DNA from: Pseudomonadota bacterium | Lineage (GTDB): Bacteria; Chloroflexota; UBA6077; JAJPGT01 | Assembly (NCBI GenBank): GCA_021325655.1 | Contig: JAJPGT010000098.1 | Location: 1 to 61,668 of the forward strand | Reading direction: 5' to 3' | DNA length: 61,668 bases | Shown here: piece after piece, positions 50,600 through 59,439 of the stretch | Numbering within the stretch: the first letter of the stretch is position 1 | Layout of the letters: each line of letters begins with the position of its first letter | Program-made: the position numbers and the translations under genes | The notes under the pieces: model-generated | Databases searched by the model: none | Told to the model about the DNA's origin: nothing | Seen by the model: only the letters and a program-made list of their open reading frames with translations

Positions 50600-52888
50600 T
50601 CAGGTGGGCGGAAGCGGCTCGTCCTGCAGGAACCGGTTCAGCACGTTGGCGGTGATGCGCGAGACATTGTTGTCGTAGCCGTTGTGTGACAGGCTGCCGC
50701 ACCAGGTGATCGAGCCGGTGGAGAAGACCGCCCCGCCGTTGGCGGTGGTGAAGTACACCAGGTCTGCTCGCACCGCTGGATCCTGCATCCCGCCCAGGCC
50801 GGGGAACATGAAGAAGATCTCTTCCACCACGTGCGGGTAGCTGTCCGAGTGGCGCGCCTCGGAGGAGGCGAGCAGCAGCGCGTTCGGCGGGGTGCCGAGC
50901 GCCAGGTCGTAGCGATCCAGCTCGTGGCCAGCGGCGCCGCCGCCCACCAGCCCGAAGTCGCCGATCAGCTCGTCGGCACCAACGCCCTCGAAGATGAACG
51001 CGGCCCGCGGGTCGAAGCTATCCGGCAGCCGCTGGTACGGCGAGGAGACGTCGAAGCCCTCGGCGGTGAAGCCAACCCCCACCAGCTTCTGCGGCGGCCG
51101 GCCCCGGTTGCGCCACAGCCCGCCGCGCTCCCCGGTCGTCGCGTGGTAGTACTCGCCGGGGCGCGCCTGCCAGGCGCGGGAGCCGCTCTCCGCCTTGCGC
51201 ACCTCCATCAGGTGCGGCTTGGTCGGATGGTAGGAGATGATCCAGTAGAACCCGTTGGCGCCCAGGTACATCAGCCGGCCGCCCTGCTGGACGTAGCCAT
51301 CCAGCGCGTCGAGCATCCGCTCCGAGTAGTACTCGGGGTGGGTGCCGGTGAGCACTACCCGGTAGCGGCGCACCAGCTCCAGCCCCTCCTGGTCCAGGTC
51401 CTCGTCGGTTGCCACGTCGTACTGATAGCCCAGCGCATTGAGCCAGTCGACCAGATGCAGGTCGGCCGGGAACTGCCAGAGCCGGGCGGAAGGGTTGCGG
51501 TACTTCGGGTGCATGGAGACGATCGGGCGCAGCCGCGAGGAGTAGCAGACGCCGCTGCCGTCCGAGTGCAGGTCGTAGGTCGACAGCCCCAGCTCGGGGT
51601 GCTCCTGCAGGTACAGGTCGGCGTCGCCCAGCTTCGGCACGTTGGCGACGATCGGCTGCTGGGGCCAGGCGTCCATCGGGCCGCGGTGGTTGGCGTAGGC
51701 CAGGTAGCTGGCGGTGGGGATCAGCAGCAGCGCCGGCGCCGTGGCGGCGCCGCGGGGCGGCCGGACGAAGAAGGGGATATACTCCTCGGCCTCGCCCGCG
51801 CTGAGCTTGGCGGCGTAGACGTCGCTCTTGAGCCTTTCGGGCACGGTCAGCTCGAAGTCCGCCTCCCAGCCGGCGTCTTCCAGGTCGTCGTCGTGGAAAT
51901 GGATCGCCCCGTATTGCTCCGGCGCGTGGGTGAAGTTCTCCTCGCGGGCGGCCCAGTTGAAGCCGGTGACGGCCCGGGTGGGCATCTGGACGCAGATGCC
52001 GTGCAGCCCGTGGCCCGAGACGTCGGTGACGTGGTCGGAGGGAATGCCGCCCGGACCGATGCCGTCGGCGAAGTCCCAGCGGGCGGCCAGTCCTTCGGCG
52101 CTCGGCTCCGCGCCCTGCGCCAGCGTCTCCAGCTCCGCCCGCGCCAGCGCCCGCCCGTAGACGCGCGGCCGGTCGATCTTGCCGTTGTAGTGCCCGGCGA
52201 CGACAACCCCGCTGCCAGCCGTCGCCGCCACGTAGCCGGCCATCACGAATGGCACCTGGGCGTCGGCCAGGATCCCTGCTGGCGCCTTCGCCTCCACGAA
52301 CGCCGCGGAGCGCAGCGGGTAGGCGCCGCTGAGCAGCCCGTTGACCGGATTCACGATCGGCTCCTGCGCCAGCGTGACCTGGCCGCTGGCGGCATCATAG
52401 GTAGCGGCGACGGAGTACCAGACCTGCGCCAGCAGCGGCGTGTCGGTGCTGACCTCTGCCATCTGGCCGCTGCCGTCGCCCAACCAGAGGGCCAGCCGGC
52501 CGGCGGCGTCGAGCCCCAGCGCGTAGCCTGCCTGGCGCTCCTGGGACCAGCGGCTCAGGATACCCTGGCGCCCGCTGGTCGGTGTGGTCGGCCAGATAAA
52601 GGCGTGCAGGGTGAAGCCACCGGGCAGCGCCAGCCGGCCGTCGTCACGGACGAGCACGTGCGAGCCGGCATGGATCGGCTGGTAGCGGCCCGCGTACTCT
52701 CCGCTGGCCGCGGTCTCTACCGGCACCTCCTTGAACCCTGGCCCGGACGGGTTGGTATCGCCATGGATGAGCCGGACGATCTCCGCCCGGTAGCGCTCAA
52801 CCTCTTCACAGCTCACGAAGAAACGGATGCGCTCGCCGGGCGCGACGCTGGCGCGGTCGGCGTAGCCGTGAATGTTTGCTCTGGCCAT
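50600..52888 (-). CDS. N,N-dimethylformamidase large (catalytic) subunit-like protein
   Basis: 762 residues, the length reported for the known dimethylformamidase large subunit. That enzyme hydrolyses DMF to dimethylamine and formate at a mononuclear iron held by two Tyr and a Glu (published numbering Y399, Y440, E521). Here Tyr398 (SYLAYANH), Tyr438 (LSTYDLHSDG) and Glu519 (TGTHPEYYSERM) fall at matching positions. The N-terminal half holds a LamG-like domain (LPGGFTLHAFIWP, AATYDAASGQVTL). The C-terminal part is alpha/beta. It lies 33 bases after the small subunit gene. The true amide substrate in this organism is uncertain. Confidence 0.85.
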   Translation of the reverse strand: MARANIHGYADRASVAPGERIRFFVSCEEVERYRAEIVRLIHGDTNPSGPGFKEVPVETAASGEYAGRYQPIHAGSHVLVRDDGRLALPGGFTLHAFIWPTTPTSGRQGILSRWSQERQAGYALGLDAAGRLALWLGDGSGQMAEVSTDTPLLAQVWYSVAATYDAASGQVTLAQEPIVNPVNGLLSGAYPLRSAAFVEAKAPAGILADAQVPFVMAGYVAATAGSGVVVAGHYNGKIDRPRVYGRALARAELETLAQGAEPSAEGLAARWDFADGIGPGGIPSDHVTDVSGHGLHGICVQMPTRAVTGFNWAAREENFTHAPEQYGAIHFHDDDLEDAGWEADFELTVPERLKSDVYAAKLSAGEAEEYIPFFVRPPRGAATAPALLLIPTASYLAYANHRGPMDAWPQQPIVANVPKLGDADLYLQEHPELGLSTYDLHSDGSGVCYSSRLRPIVSMHPKYRNPSARLWQFPADLHLVDWLNALGYQYDVATDEDLDQEGLELVRRYRVVLTGTHPEYYSERMLDALDGYVQQGGRLMYLGANGFYWIISYHPTKPHLMEVRKAESGSRAWQARPGEYYHATTGERGGLWRNRGRPPQKLVGVGFTAEGFDVSSPYQRLPDSFDPRAAFIFEGVGADELIGDFGLVGGGAAGHELDRYDLALGTPPNALLLASSEARHSDSYPHVVEEIFFMFPGLGGMQDPAVRADLVYFTTANGGAVFSTGSITWCGSLSHNGYDNNVSRITANVLNRFLQDEPLPPT

Positions 52889-52921
52889 GCTCGCTGCCTT
52901 TTCTCCCCGCTCGCCGCGGTT

Positions 52922-53284
52922 CTACTCAGACGCCAGCAGGTCCTTGACCCGCTGCAGGAACACCCCGTGCTCCGCCTCCTCCTCCGAGCCGAAGCGCGGC
53001 GCGTCCAGCACTCGAATCGGCGCACCACGCCGGCCGGGGAGCACGCCAATACGGTAGTCCCGGTACGGCTCGGTGCAGACGACGACGTACTTGCCGGCGA
53101 TGGGCGCACGGCGAAAGTAGTTCAGCACCCGCTCCAGCGTGTCGCTGTGCTGGCCGAGCGGCTTGCGGCGGTGCTCCTCGATTAGCTCCGGGGTGATGAG
53201 CGGCTTCAGCGCCTGGCGCACCTTGGCGTCCCAGCGCGCAAAGACGACCTGTGCCCTGTCCTGCTGCGCGGCTTCGTTAGCCAT
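52922..53284 (-). CDS. dimethylformamidase small subunit-like protein
   Basis: 120 residues from ATG 53284 (AGGACAGG upstream), close to the 132 of the known small subunit. It is charged, without membrane segments: ARWDAKVRQALKPLITPELIEEHRR, HSDTLERVLNYFRRAPIAGKYVVVC and a Glu/Arg-rich end (FGSEEEAEHGVFLQRVKDLL). The assignment rests mainly on size and its place directly ahead of the large-subunit gene; the known enzyme is a heterotetramer of two large and two small chains. Both genes are read from the promoter at 53335-53363. Confidence 0.7.
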   Translation of the reverse strand: MANEAAQQDRAQVVFARWDAKVRQALKPLITPELIEEHRRKPLGQHSDTLERVLNYFRRAPIAGKYVVVCTEPYRDYRIGVLPGRRGAPIRVLDAPRFGSEEEAEHGVFLQRVKDLLASE

Positions 53285-53312
53285 GAGCCGGCCTGTCCTT
53301 TCCTCACGGACT

Positions 53313-53328
53313 TCCCGCCAGCGCGGGA
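53313..53328 (-). promoter_or_regulatory. leader hairpin of the formamidase operon
   Basis: TCCCGC (53313-53318) pairs with GCGGGA (53323-53328) around CAGC, between the promoter and the small-subunit start. It may affect messenger stability or translation. Confidence 0.4.
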
Positions 53329-53334
53329 TGGGGA

Positions 53335-53363
53335 GTGGTAGCACGCCCTGCCCGCGGCGTCAA
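53335..53363 (-). promoter_or_regulatory. promoter of the formamidase operon
   Basis: On the - strand TTGACG (53358-53363) and TACCAC (53335-53340) with 17-base spacing. Nothing else in the 140-base gap looks promoter-like. Confidence 0.45.
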
Positions 53364-53424
53364 TAGCGGCACAACGGCCCGAGCGATAGGCAGCGGGTGG
53401 GGTGGTGCCTCCTCTCCGATCGGG

Positions 53425-54726
53425 TCAGGGTGTGACGGCGGGTAGCGGTCGGTCGTGGTAGAAGGCGTCGATCACCTGGTCGTAGTACACCCAGCCCTTG
53501 GCGCTCGGGTGCGAGCCACGGTCCTCCACGAAGTACCGATCCCCCTCATGCTCGGGGAAGGCCAGGATCGGCACCTCGTACCGCGCGCTCAGGACGCGCA
53601 GCCGCTGGTAGTACACCTGCCGCGCGGCCGGGGAGACGCCGGCGAAGTCCCAGAACGGCGCCGAGAGTGGCGGAGTCAGCACCAGCGGCCGCGCCCCGCG
53701 CTCCTTCAGCAGCCGCAACAGTAGCTCGAAGTTGGTCCAGCCGCGGGACTGCTCCAGGTCGCGGATGAACCCCTCGTCCGTATAGGCGTTGCGCTCGCGC
53801 AGGACGTGCTCAGCGAAGCGGTGCCAGAAGTTCGGGGCGAAGGAGAACGGGTTCGGCTGCGCCCGGACCTTCTTCACCTGCTGCTGCTCCGCCTCGCTTT
53901 CCAGCGCGCTCCAATCGAGCGGGCTCGGCTCGCGGACGCTCGGGTTCTGCTCCGGGCTGTGCTTGCCGTGCTCGCGAAAGTAGGAGATCACCGCCCAGTG
54001 GTCCTGCAGCGAGTACACCAGTTGCTCCAGCTTGCCGAGCGGGAGCGCGGCCTGATACAGCACGTGGCTCAGCGCGGAGTCGTCCGCCAGCGCGCGCACC
54101 GCGAACGCCAGCAGCCGATCCTGCTCCAGCGGTTTGGGGTAATCCAGCATCCGCTTGGCCGCCTGGCGCCGCAGCTCGAAGCTGAGATCGGTGCTGAACA
54201 CGAGCGCCCCGGCCTGGAGCGGCGAGAAGTTGCCAGCGTAGTCCTCCTGGTTCAGCTCGTCGCTCAGCAGCTCGCTAGGCGTGAATGAGATGACCACCTT
54301 CTTATCGCGGAGCTCGGGGCCGACGGCTGCCAACCGCTCCAGGTGGGTAATGCAGGTGGTGCCTGCCTTGCCGACCATGAAGACGTCGAACCCGGTGGGG
54401 AAGGTGCTAAAGAGCCGGCTCGCGTTGAACTGCTCGCCGTGCTCCAGCTCCGAGCTGCCATACAGCGGCAGCAGATCCGGCTGCTGGAATGCTGCCTGCT
54501 GGAGCGCTGCCCCCTCGTTCTTCTCCTCGAACAGCAGGCTGGCCACGGAGTAGACCCAGCGCTGCTCCTCGGCCCGGGCGGCAGCGACGCCGGCGACCAG
54601 AGCGGCAGCAACCAGCGCGACCGCTGCCAGCGCCGAGACCAGGTGGGGCGCGCGCACCGCGGAGAGGCCCGCTGCCCGAGCGGGGAAGGCGACCGCAGCC
54701 GCGTGAGTCCGAGCGTCCGTCGTCAT
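53425..54726 (-). CDS. orphan DltD-like SGNH acyl-transfer protein
   Basis: 433 residues. An N-terminal membrane anchor (LVSALAAVALVAAALVAGVAAA) leads to an extracytoplasmic SGNH domain. The DltD motifs are present: LYGSSELEHGEQF with the Ser nucleophile, and DRGSHPSAKGWVYYDQVIDAFYHD with the His. DltD helps D-alanylate teichoic acids together with DltA, DltB and DltC, but none of those lies nearby. ATG 54726 has AAGG six bases upstream. It may acylate another glycan. Confidence 0.8.
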   Translation of the reverse strand: MTTDARTHAAAVAFPARAAGLSAVRAPHLVSALAAVALVAAALVAGVAAARAEEQRWVYSVASLLFEEKNEGAALQQAAFQQPDLLPLYGSSELEHGEQFNASRLFSTFPTGFDVFMVGKAGTTCITHLERLAAVGPELRDKKVVISFTPSELLSDELNQEDYAGNFSPLQAGALVFSTDLSFELRRQAAKRMLDYPKPLEQDRLLAFAVRALADDSALSHVLYQAALPLGKLEQLVYSLQDHWAVISYFREHGKHSPEQNPSVREPSPLDWSALESEAEQQQVKKVRAQPNPFSFAPNFWHRFAEHVLRERNAYTDEGFIRDLEQSRGWTNFELLLRLLKERGARPLVLTPPLSAPFWDFAGVSPAARQVYYQRLRVLSARYEVPILAFPEHEGDRYFVEDRGSHPSAKGWVYYDQVIDAFYHDRPLPAVTP

Positions 54727-54775
54727 GAGACCTTTGCACTGTACCAGGGGACGCCCGGGCCGGTTGCGTTTTGCG

Positions 54776-54804
54776 TTGACAGGCGCCAGGCCGGGGTGTA
54801 GCCT
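54776..54804 (+). promoter_or_regulatory. sigma-70-type promoter for the 98-residue protein
   Basis: TTGACA (54776-54781) and TAGCCT (54799-54804), spacing 17. It faces the gene starting at 54870 and is divergent from the DltD-like gene. Confidence 0.55.
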
Positions 54805-54869
54805 GCTGCCGCGAGACCCGAGCGCCGAGCCGCGCCTGGGGAGCAGGCGCGCCGATCTCGGAGAGGGAT

Positions 54870-55166
54870 ATGGTTCCGTCCCTGGCGCCCGCTGCTCGTC
54901 GGTCGTTCCGCCGGCGCGCCGCCGCCGCGATCATCCTGCTCTGCCTGCTGCTGGTGCTGCTGGGCTGGTCCGCCCGGGGAGCGCTGGCCGGGCTCGGCCG
55001 GCATGAGTGCCTGACCGTGCCCGTCCGCTTTGTCCGCGAGGCGGCCAACTTCGACCCGGTCAGCGAGGTGCGCGACCTGCAACGGCAGGGCTACCGGGTG
55101 GTGAGCAACGCGCCCGGCCCGGCCGCGGGCGCGGAGACGAGCCGGCTGCTTACCCTCTGCCGCTGA
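54870..55166 (+). CDS. small membrane-anchored protein, 98 residues
   Basis: Basic N-terminus (RRSFRRRAAAA), one helix (IILLCLLLVLLGWSARGALAGL), then a small extracytoplasmic domain (CLTVPVRFVREAANFDPVSEVRDLQRQGYRVV). It has two Cys that could pair. It has its own promoter and an AGAGGG near the ATG. Family unknown. Confidence 0.6.
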   Translation: MVPSLAPAARRSFRRRAAAAIILLCLLLVLLGWSARGALAGLGRHECLTVPVRFVREAANFDPVSEVRDLQRQGYRVVSNAPGPAAGAETSRLLTLCR

Positions 55167-55257
55167 GGCGCGTACCACTCCCACCGCCTTGTCTCACCCG
55201 CTGCGGCAACGGCGCGGGGATCGGCAACAGACGCGCTGGGCGCCAGATTCGGAATCG

Positions 55258-55278
55258 GGAATTCGAACCCCGAATTCC
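55258..55278. promoter_or_regulatory. perfect inverted repeat in the gap before the sugar dehydrogenase gene
   Basis: GGAATTCG (55258-55265) and CGAATTCC (55271-55278), five bases apart. It may be an operator or a weak terminator; its AATT content is unusual for this DNA. Confidence 0.35.
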
Positions 55279-55355
55279 AAACGGGGTCGGGCCCAGGACG
55301 AGAAATCCCACGCCCCGGAACACGCTTTGCTACCCTGCCCCTTGAAGGGATAGCG

Positions 55356-56681
55356 ATGACGGCCGCGACACGCAGCGTTGCACTCACCGCCGGACTGGCA
55401 GTGATGATCCTGGCGCTACTGGCCTGGCTCGCGCTCAACAGCCGCGGCGCCAGCGTGCCGACGGCGAGCCTGGCTGGGCGGGCGGAGGCGACCACCGCGC
55501 CGCTGCTGGCCCCCACGCCGCGGCCCCCGGCGCCCACGTCGCGCGCCGCCCCGGCGCAGGCAGCCACGCCATCCGCCACCCCGATCCCGGAGCCCGAGCC
55601 GCCCGGCGCGGTGGACCTGCACGTTCCGGACTCTCAGGACAGCAAGCCATTCGACCAGCCACGCCAGCTCAACGTCCCGCCCGGCTTCGAAGTCTCCGTG
55701 TTCGCCGCCGGCCTGGGCGATCCGCGCTTCATGGCGTTCAGCCCCGACGGCGACCTCTACGTCAGCGTCCCGTACGAGGGCAAGGTGCTGGTGCTGCCCG
55801 ATCGTGACCACGACGGCGTCCCGGACTCGGTGCAGACGTTTGCCTCGGGGCTGAACCGGCCGCACGGGCTGGCCTGGCACGACGGCTACCTGTACATCGC
55901 CAACACGGACAGCGTCGTCCGCGCCCGCGACGACAACCACGACCTGCGCGCCGATGGCCTCGAGACCGTCGTCCCGAACCTGCCCTCCGGCGCCGGCCAC
56001 TGGACCCGCACGGTCGTCTTCGGCCCGGACGGAAAGATGTACGTCTCCATCGGCTCCTCCTGCAACGTCTGCAACGAGAAGGACCCGCGGCGCGCCTCGA
56101 TCATGCGCTACAACGCGGACGGCTCCGGGGAGGAGCAGTTCGCCAAGGGCCTGCGCAACGCGGTCGGGATCGCCTGGGCGCCGGACGGCAGCGACCTGTG
56201 GGCGACCGTCAACGGCCGCGACTACCTGGGCGACGACTCCCCGCCGGAGATGATCACCCCGGTGCAGCAGGGGCAGGATTTCGGCTGGCCCCGCTGCCAC
56301 GTCGGCCGGATCGAGGACCCGGACTTCGGCGGTCCCGGCTCCTGCCAGGGAGTAGCGACGCCGAAGGTCGAGATCCAGGCCCACACCGCCCCGCTCGGGC
56401 TGGCGTTCTACACCGCGGACGCCTTCCCGCCTGCCTACCGGGGCATCTTCGTCGCGCTGCACGGCTCCTGGAACCGCTCGGTCCCGGATGGGAACAAGGT
56501 CATCCTGGTGCGCTTCGACGCCAGCGGTCAGCCCCACGTGTACGACTTTCTGACCGGCTGGCTGGAGCAGGGGCGCTGGGGCCGGCCGGTGGACGTCATC
56601 CAGGCGCCGGACGGCAGCCTGTTCCTCTCCGACGACACCGCCGGCGCCATCTACCACGTCCGCTACGTCGGCACCCCGTAA
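55356..56681 (+). CDS. PQQ-type glucose/sorbosone dehydrogenase family protein
   Basis: 441 residues. One membrane anchor at about 10-29, a Pro/Ala/Thr linker, then a six-bladed beta-propeller from about 105: FEVSVFAAGLGDPRFMAFSPDGDLYVSV, GHWTRTVVFGPDGKMYVSIGSSCNVCNEKDPRR, GLRNAVGIAWAPDGSDLWATVNGRDYLGDD and DFGWPRCHVG. These match soluble sorbosone/aldose dehydrogenases that use PQQ. Paired Cys (SSCNVCNE; CQGV) are also seen in homologues. It may pass electrons to the cytochrome system; direct evidence is absent. Confidence 0.88.
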   Translation: MTAATRSVALTAGLAVMILALLAWLALNSRGASVPTASLAGRAEATTAPLLAPTPRPPAPTSRAAPAQAATPSATPIPEPEPPGAVDLHVPDSQDSKPFDQPRQLNVPPGFEVSVFAAGLGDPRFMAFSPDGDLYVSVPYEGKVLVLPDRDHDGVPDSVQTFASGLNRPHGLAWHDGYLYIANTDSVVRARDDNHDLRADGLETVVPNLPSGAGHWTRTVVFGPDGKMYVSIGSSCNVCNEKDPRRASIMRYNADGSGEEQFAKGLRNAVGIAWAPDGSDLWATVNGRDYLGDDSPPEMITPVQQGQDFGWPRCHVGRIEDPDFGGPGSCQGVATPKVEIQAHTAPLGLAFYTADAFPPAYRGIFVALHGSWNRSVPDGNKVILVRFDASGQPHVYDFLTGWLEQGRWGRPVDVIQAPDGSLFLSDDTAGAIYHVRYVGTP

Positions 56682-56697
56682 GCGGCTATCTGGCTGC

Positions 56698-59055
56698 TCA
56701 GCTCTGGTCGGGCTCGGGGAGTGGCTGGTGCCGGGCGACCCAGGCGGCGATCTCGGCGCGGGAGCGGACGTCCAGCTTGGCGCGGATGTGCTCCGCGTGG
56801 GTGTCGGCAGTCCGCTCGGAGATCACCAGCGCTTCGGCGATCTGGCGGCTGGTATAGCCGCGGGCGATGAGCTGCGCTACCTCGCGCTCGCGCGGGGTCA
56901 GCACGCCCCAGGGGCCCGCGAGCACGGCGGGTCGGGCGGAGGGCGCAACGGGAGGCTGGGGCAGCGCCAGCGCGAGCTGCACTACCTGCTCCAGCGGGAG
57001 GGCCATGCCCTCTGACCAGGCAGTGTCGAACGCGGCGGGCCGCAGGGCGGCCTGGACGGCGGCGAGGGCGCGCGCCTGGGCGGCGCGCTCGGTGGGGGAG
57101 AGCTCGACGCCGAGCGCGGCGCGCAGCGCCTCGGTGGCGCCGAACAGCCGTGCCGCCGACTCCATCTGGCCAGCGCCGGCTGCCAGGCTGGCCAGGAGCT
57201 CCAGGCACTCGGCGATCTCCCGCTTCGCTCCCTGCTGCCAGAGCCGCTCCAGGCCCTCCTGCGCGAGCGCGCGCGCCCGCTCGGGGTCGCCCTGGCGGCG
57301 GGCTATGGCGGCCAGGTTGACCAGGGAGATAGCGATCCCCCATTCGTCGCCCAGCTCGCGCCCAAGCGCCAGGCTCTCTTCCTGCAGGGCGCGGGCGGCG
57401 TCGTAGCGGCCCAGGTCGCCTTCCACCAACCCCAGGTTGTCGAGCGCGACGGAGATGCCCCAGGCGTCGCCCGAGGCGCGGAACAGCTCCAGGCAGTCCT
57501 GGTGGTAGGCGCGGGCGGCGGCGTAGTCGCCGCGGCCGCGGCTGACGTGGCCGAGATAGATCAGCGGGAAGGCGATCTCCCAGGGATCGCCGAGCGTGCG
57601 GGCCAGGCCCAGGCTGGCCTGGCAGAGGGCAACCGCGCGATCGTAGTCGCCGCGCGCCCAGGCCAGGCTCCCGGCGCGGCTCAGTGCCTTCGCCCGCGCC
57701 GCCGGCGGGACGTTGCCGGCGAGCCCGAGCGCGAGGTCGAGCCAGCGCTGCCCTTCGCTCAACGGGCCGTGGACCCGCCAGAACAGCCAGAGGGCTCCGG
57801 CGAGACGGAGGGCGATCTCGGTCTCACCACGCTCGGTGGCCCAGCGCAGCGCCGCGCGCAGGTTGTCGTGCTCGCGGTCCAGCCGGCTCAGCCAGGCCGG
57901 TTGCTCGAAGCCGCGCAGCTTCGGCTCCGCCTGCTCGGCCAGCGCCAGGAAGAACGCGGCGTGCGCCCGCTGGGCACGGTCCAGCTCCCCGTGCTCGGCC
58001 AGCTTCTCCAGCGCGTACTCGTGGATCGTCTCCAGCATCCCGAAACGCGGCTCGCCGTCCGCCCCCTCCCCTTGCCGGAGCAGGCTCTTGTCCAGCAGCG
58101 AGGTGAGCCCCTCCAGCACGTCCAACTCGCCGGCCCCGTCCCAGACCGCCGCCACCGCCTCCAGCGTCGCCCCGCCGACGAACACTCCCAGGCGGCGGAA
58201 CAGCGCCTGCTCGGCCGGCTCCAGCAGGCTGTAGCTCCAGTCGATCGCCCCGCGCAGCGTCTGGTGTCGGGCCGGCAGATCGCGCGCCCCGCCGGTGAGG
58301 AGCCGCAGCCGGCTGTCGAAGCGGGCGAGCAGTGCCTGAGGGGGGAGAAGCTTCACCCGGGCGGCGGCCAGCTCGATCGCCAGCGGCAGGCCATCCAGCC
58401 GAGCGCAGATCTCCGCCACCGCCGCCGCGTTGGCCTCGGTGAGCTGGAAGTCCGGCCGAACCGCCTGGGCCCGCTGGACGAACAACGCCACTGCCGGCGA
58501 GTGGGCCAGCGACGCGACGTCGCGCGGACCGCGCGGGTCAGGCAGCGCCAGGGGTGGGACCGGGAACTCGTGCTCACCGTAGAGGCGGAGCGGAATGCGG
58601 CTAGTCGCCAGCACCCGCAGCCCGGGACAGGCCTCCAGCAGTGTGGCGAGCTCGGCCACCGCCCCCAGCACGTGCTCGACGTTGTCCAGCACCACCAGCA
58701 TCTGCCGGGACCGCAGCTCGTCGACCACGGTCGTGAGCGGGTGCTGGCCGGCAATCTCGCGCAGCCCCAGGCTCCGGGCCAGGGTCGGGAGCACCAGCTC
58801 CGCGTCGCTCAGCGGCGACAGGTCGGCGAACACCGCCCCGTCCTCGAACGCCGCCTTCAACCGCTGCGCCACTGCCAGGGCCAGACGCGTCTTGCCGGTG
58901 CCGCCCGTGCCGGTGAGCGTCAGCAGCCGGACGTGCGGGTCCAGCAGCCGGCGCTGCACCTCGGCCAGCTCCTGCTCCCGGCCGATGAGCGGCGTGGGCG
59001 GGATCGGCAGGTCGAGCCGCCGTGCCGCCTCTCGTGCCAGGCTCGCTCCCACCAT
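56698..59055 (-). CDS. STAND-ATPase/TPR transcriptional regulator with LuxR output domain
   Basis: 785 residues from ATG 59055. NB-ARC-like ATPase: LTLTGTGGTGKTRLALAVAQ (Walker A), RQMLVVLDNVEHVLG (Walker B), GLPLAIELAAARVKLL (GLPL). Then TPR-like helices (e.g. YAAARAYHQDCLELFRASGD), and a C-terminal LuxR helix-turn-helix LTPREREVAQLIARGYTSRQ followed by KLDVRSRAEIAAWV. It starts IPPTPLIGREQELAEVQRRL, typical of the family in Chloroflexota. Longer starts to 59187 are possible but add disordered Arg/Gly sequence. Target genes unknown; it is divergent from the multicopper oxidase gene. Confidence 0.88.
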   Translation of the reverse strand: MVGASLAREAARRLDLPIPPTPLIGREQELAEVQRRLLDPHVRLLTLTGTGGTGKTRLALAVAQRLKAAFEDGAVFADLSPLSDAELVLPTLARSLGLREIAGQHPLTTVVDELRSRQMLVVLDNVEHVLGAVAELATLLEACPGLRVLATSRIPLRLYGEHEFPVPPLALPDPRGPRDVASLAHSPAVALFVQRAQAVRPDFQLTEANAAAVAEICARLDGLPLAIELAAARVKLLPPQALLARFDSRLRLLTGGARDLPARHQTLRGAIDWSYSLLEPAEQALFRRLGVFVGGATLEAVAAVWDGAGELDVLEGLTSLLDKSLLRQGEGADGEPRFGMLETIHEYALEKLAEHGELDRAQRAHAAFFLALAEQAEPKLRGFEQPAWLSRLDREHDNLRAALRWATERGETEIALRLAGALWLFWRVHGPLSEGQRWLDLALGLAGNVPPAARAKALSRAGSLAWARGDYDRAVALCQASLGLARTLGDPWEIAFPLIYLGHVSRGRGDYAAARAYHQDCLELFRASGDAWGISVALDNLGLVEGDLGRYDAARALQEESLALGRELGDEWGIAISLVNLAAIARRQGDPERARALAQEGLERLWQQGAKREIAECLELLASLAAGAGQMESAARLFGATEALRAALGVELSPTERAAQARALAAVQAALRPAAFDTAWSEGMALPLEQVVQLALALPQPPVAPSARPAVLAGPWGVLTPREREVAQLIARGYTSRQIAEALVISERTADTHAEHIRAKLDVRSRAEIAAWVARHQPLPEPDQS

Positions 59056-59439
59056 CAGCGTGCCCACTCCTGTCCGACTGGGGCCGAGCCGGACAGCTCC
59101 TGAGCGGTGCCGCGGCCCAATGCCTGCCCGGCTCCTGGGCCGGTAGTGTCCCGGCATGACTGCCCCCTCGCTTGATCCACACGCCACAGGATGGATCCCG
59201 GGCCGCCGGCTCGTCCACCCGTGGCGGGACGATAGGGACCCCGGCGAGCCGCGTCAAGTCTGGCCCACGAATGGGCATGCCGCGGGCCACTCCGTCGCAG
59301 CGATCAAGGCGCTCAAAAAGATACGTCCCGTGAATACGCTGCTGGGTGCGTTGTTCGACGTATGGCGAGCGGCCCGGTCCCGGGTACCCTGGCGGCGATG
59401 ACAGAACGCCACAGGAAGCGCTTGGACGCTCCGGGAGTC
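59056..59439. other. 384-base divergent gap between LuxR regulator and multicopper oxidase genes
   Basis: No gene is supported. It must contain the promoters of both neighbours; the run CAAAAAGATACG near 59310-59325 is the most AT-rich part, but no convincing -35/-10 pair was found. A short GGCCCACG/GGGCC palindromic area near 59260-59290 is the only other structure. Confidence 0.4.

Noticed and set aside
50831..53185. A 784-codon + strand frame opposite the formamidase gene
   Set aside because: Antisense shadow; the opposite strand encodes a protein with conserved catalytic residues and a normal start.
55240..55290. T-loop-like TTCGAACC, possible tRNA
   Set aside because: It is part of the inverted repeat GGAATTCG/CGAATTCC; no acceptor, D or anticodon stems can be built around it.
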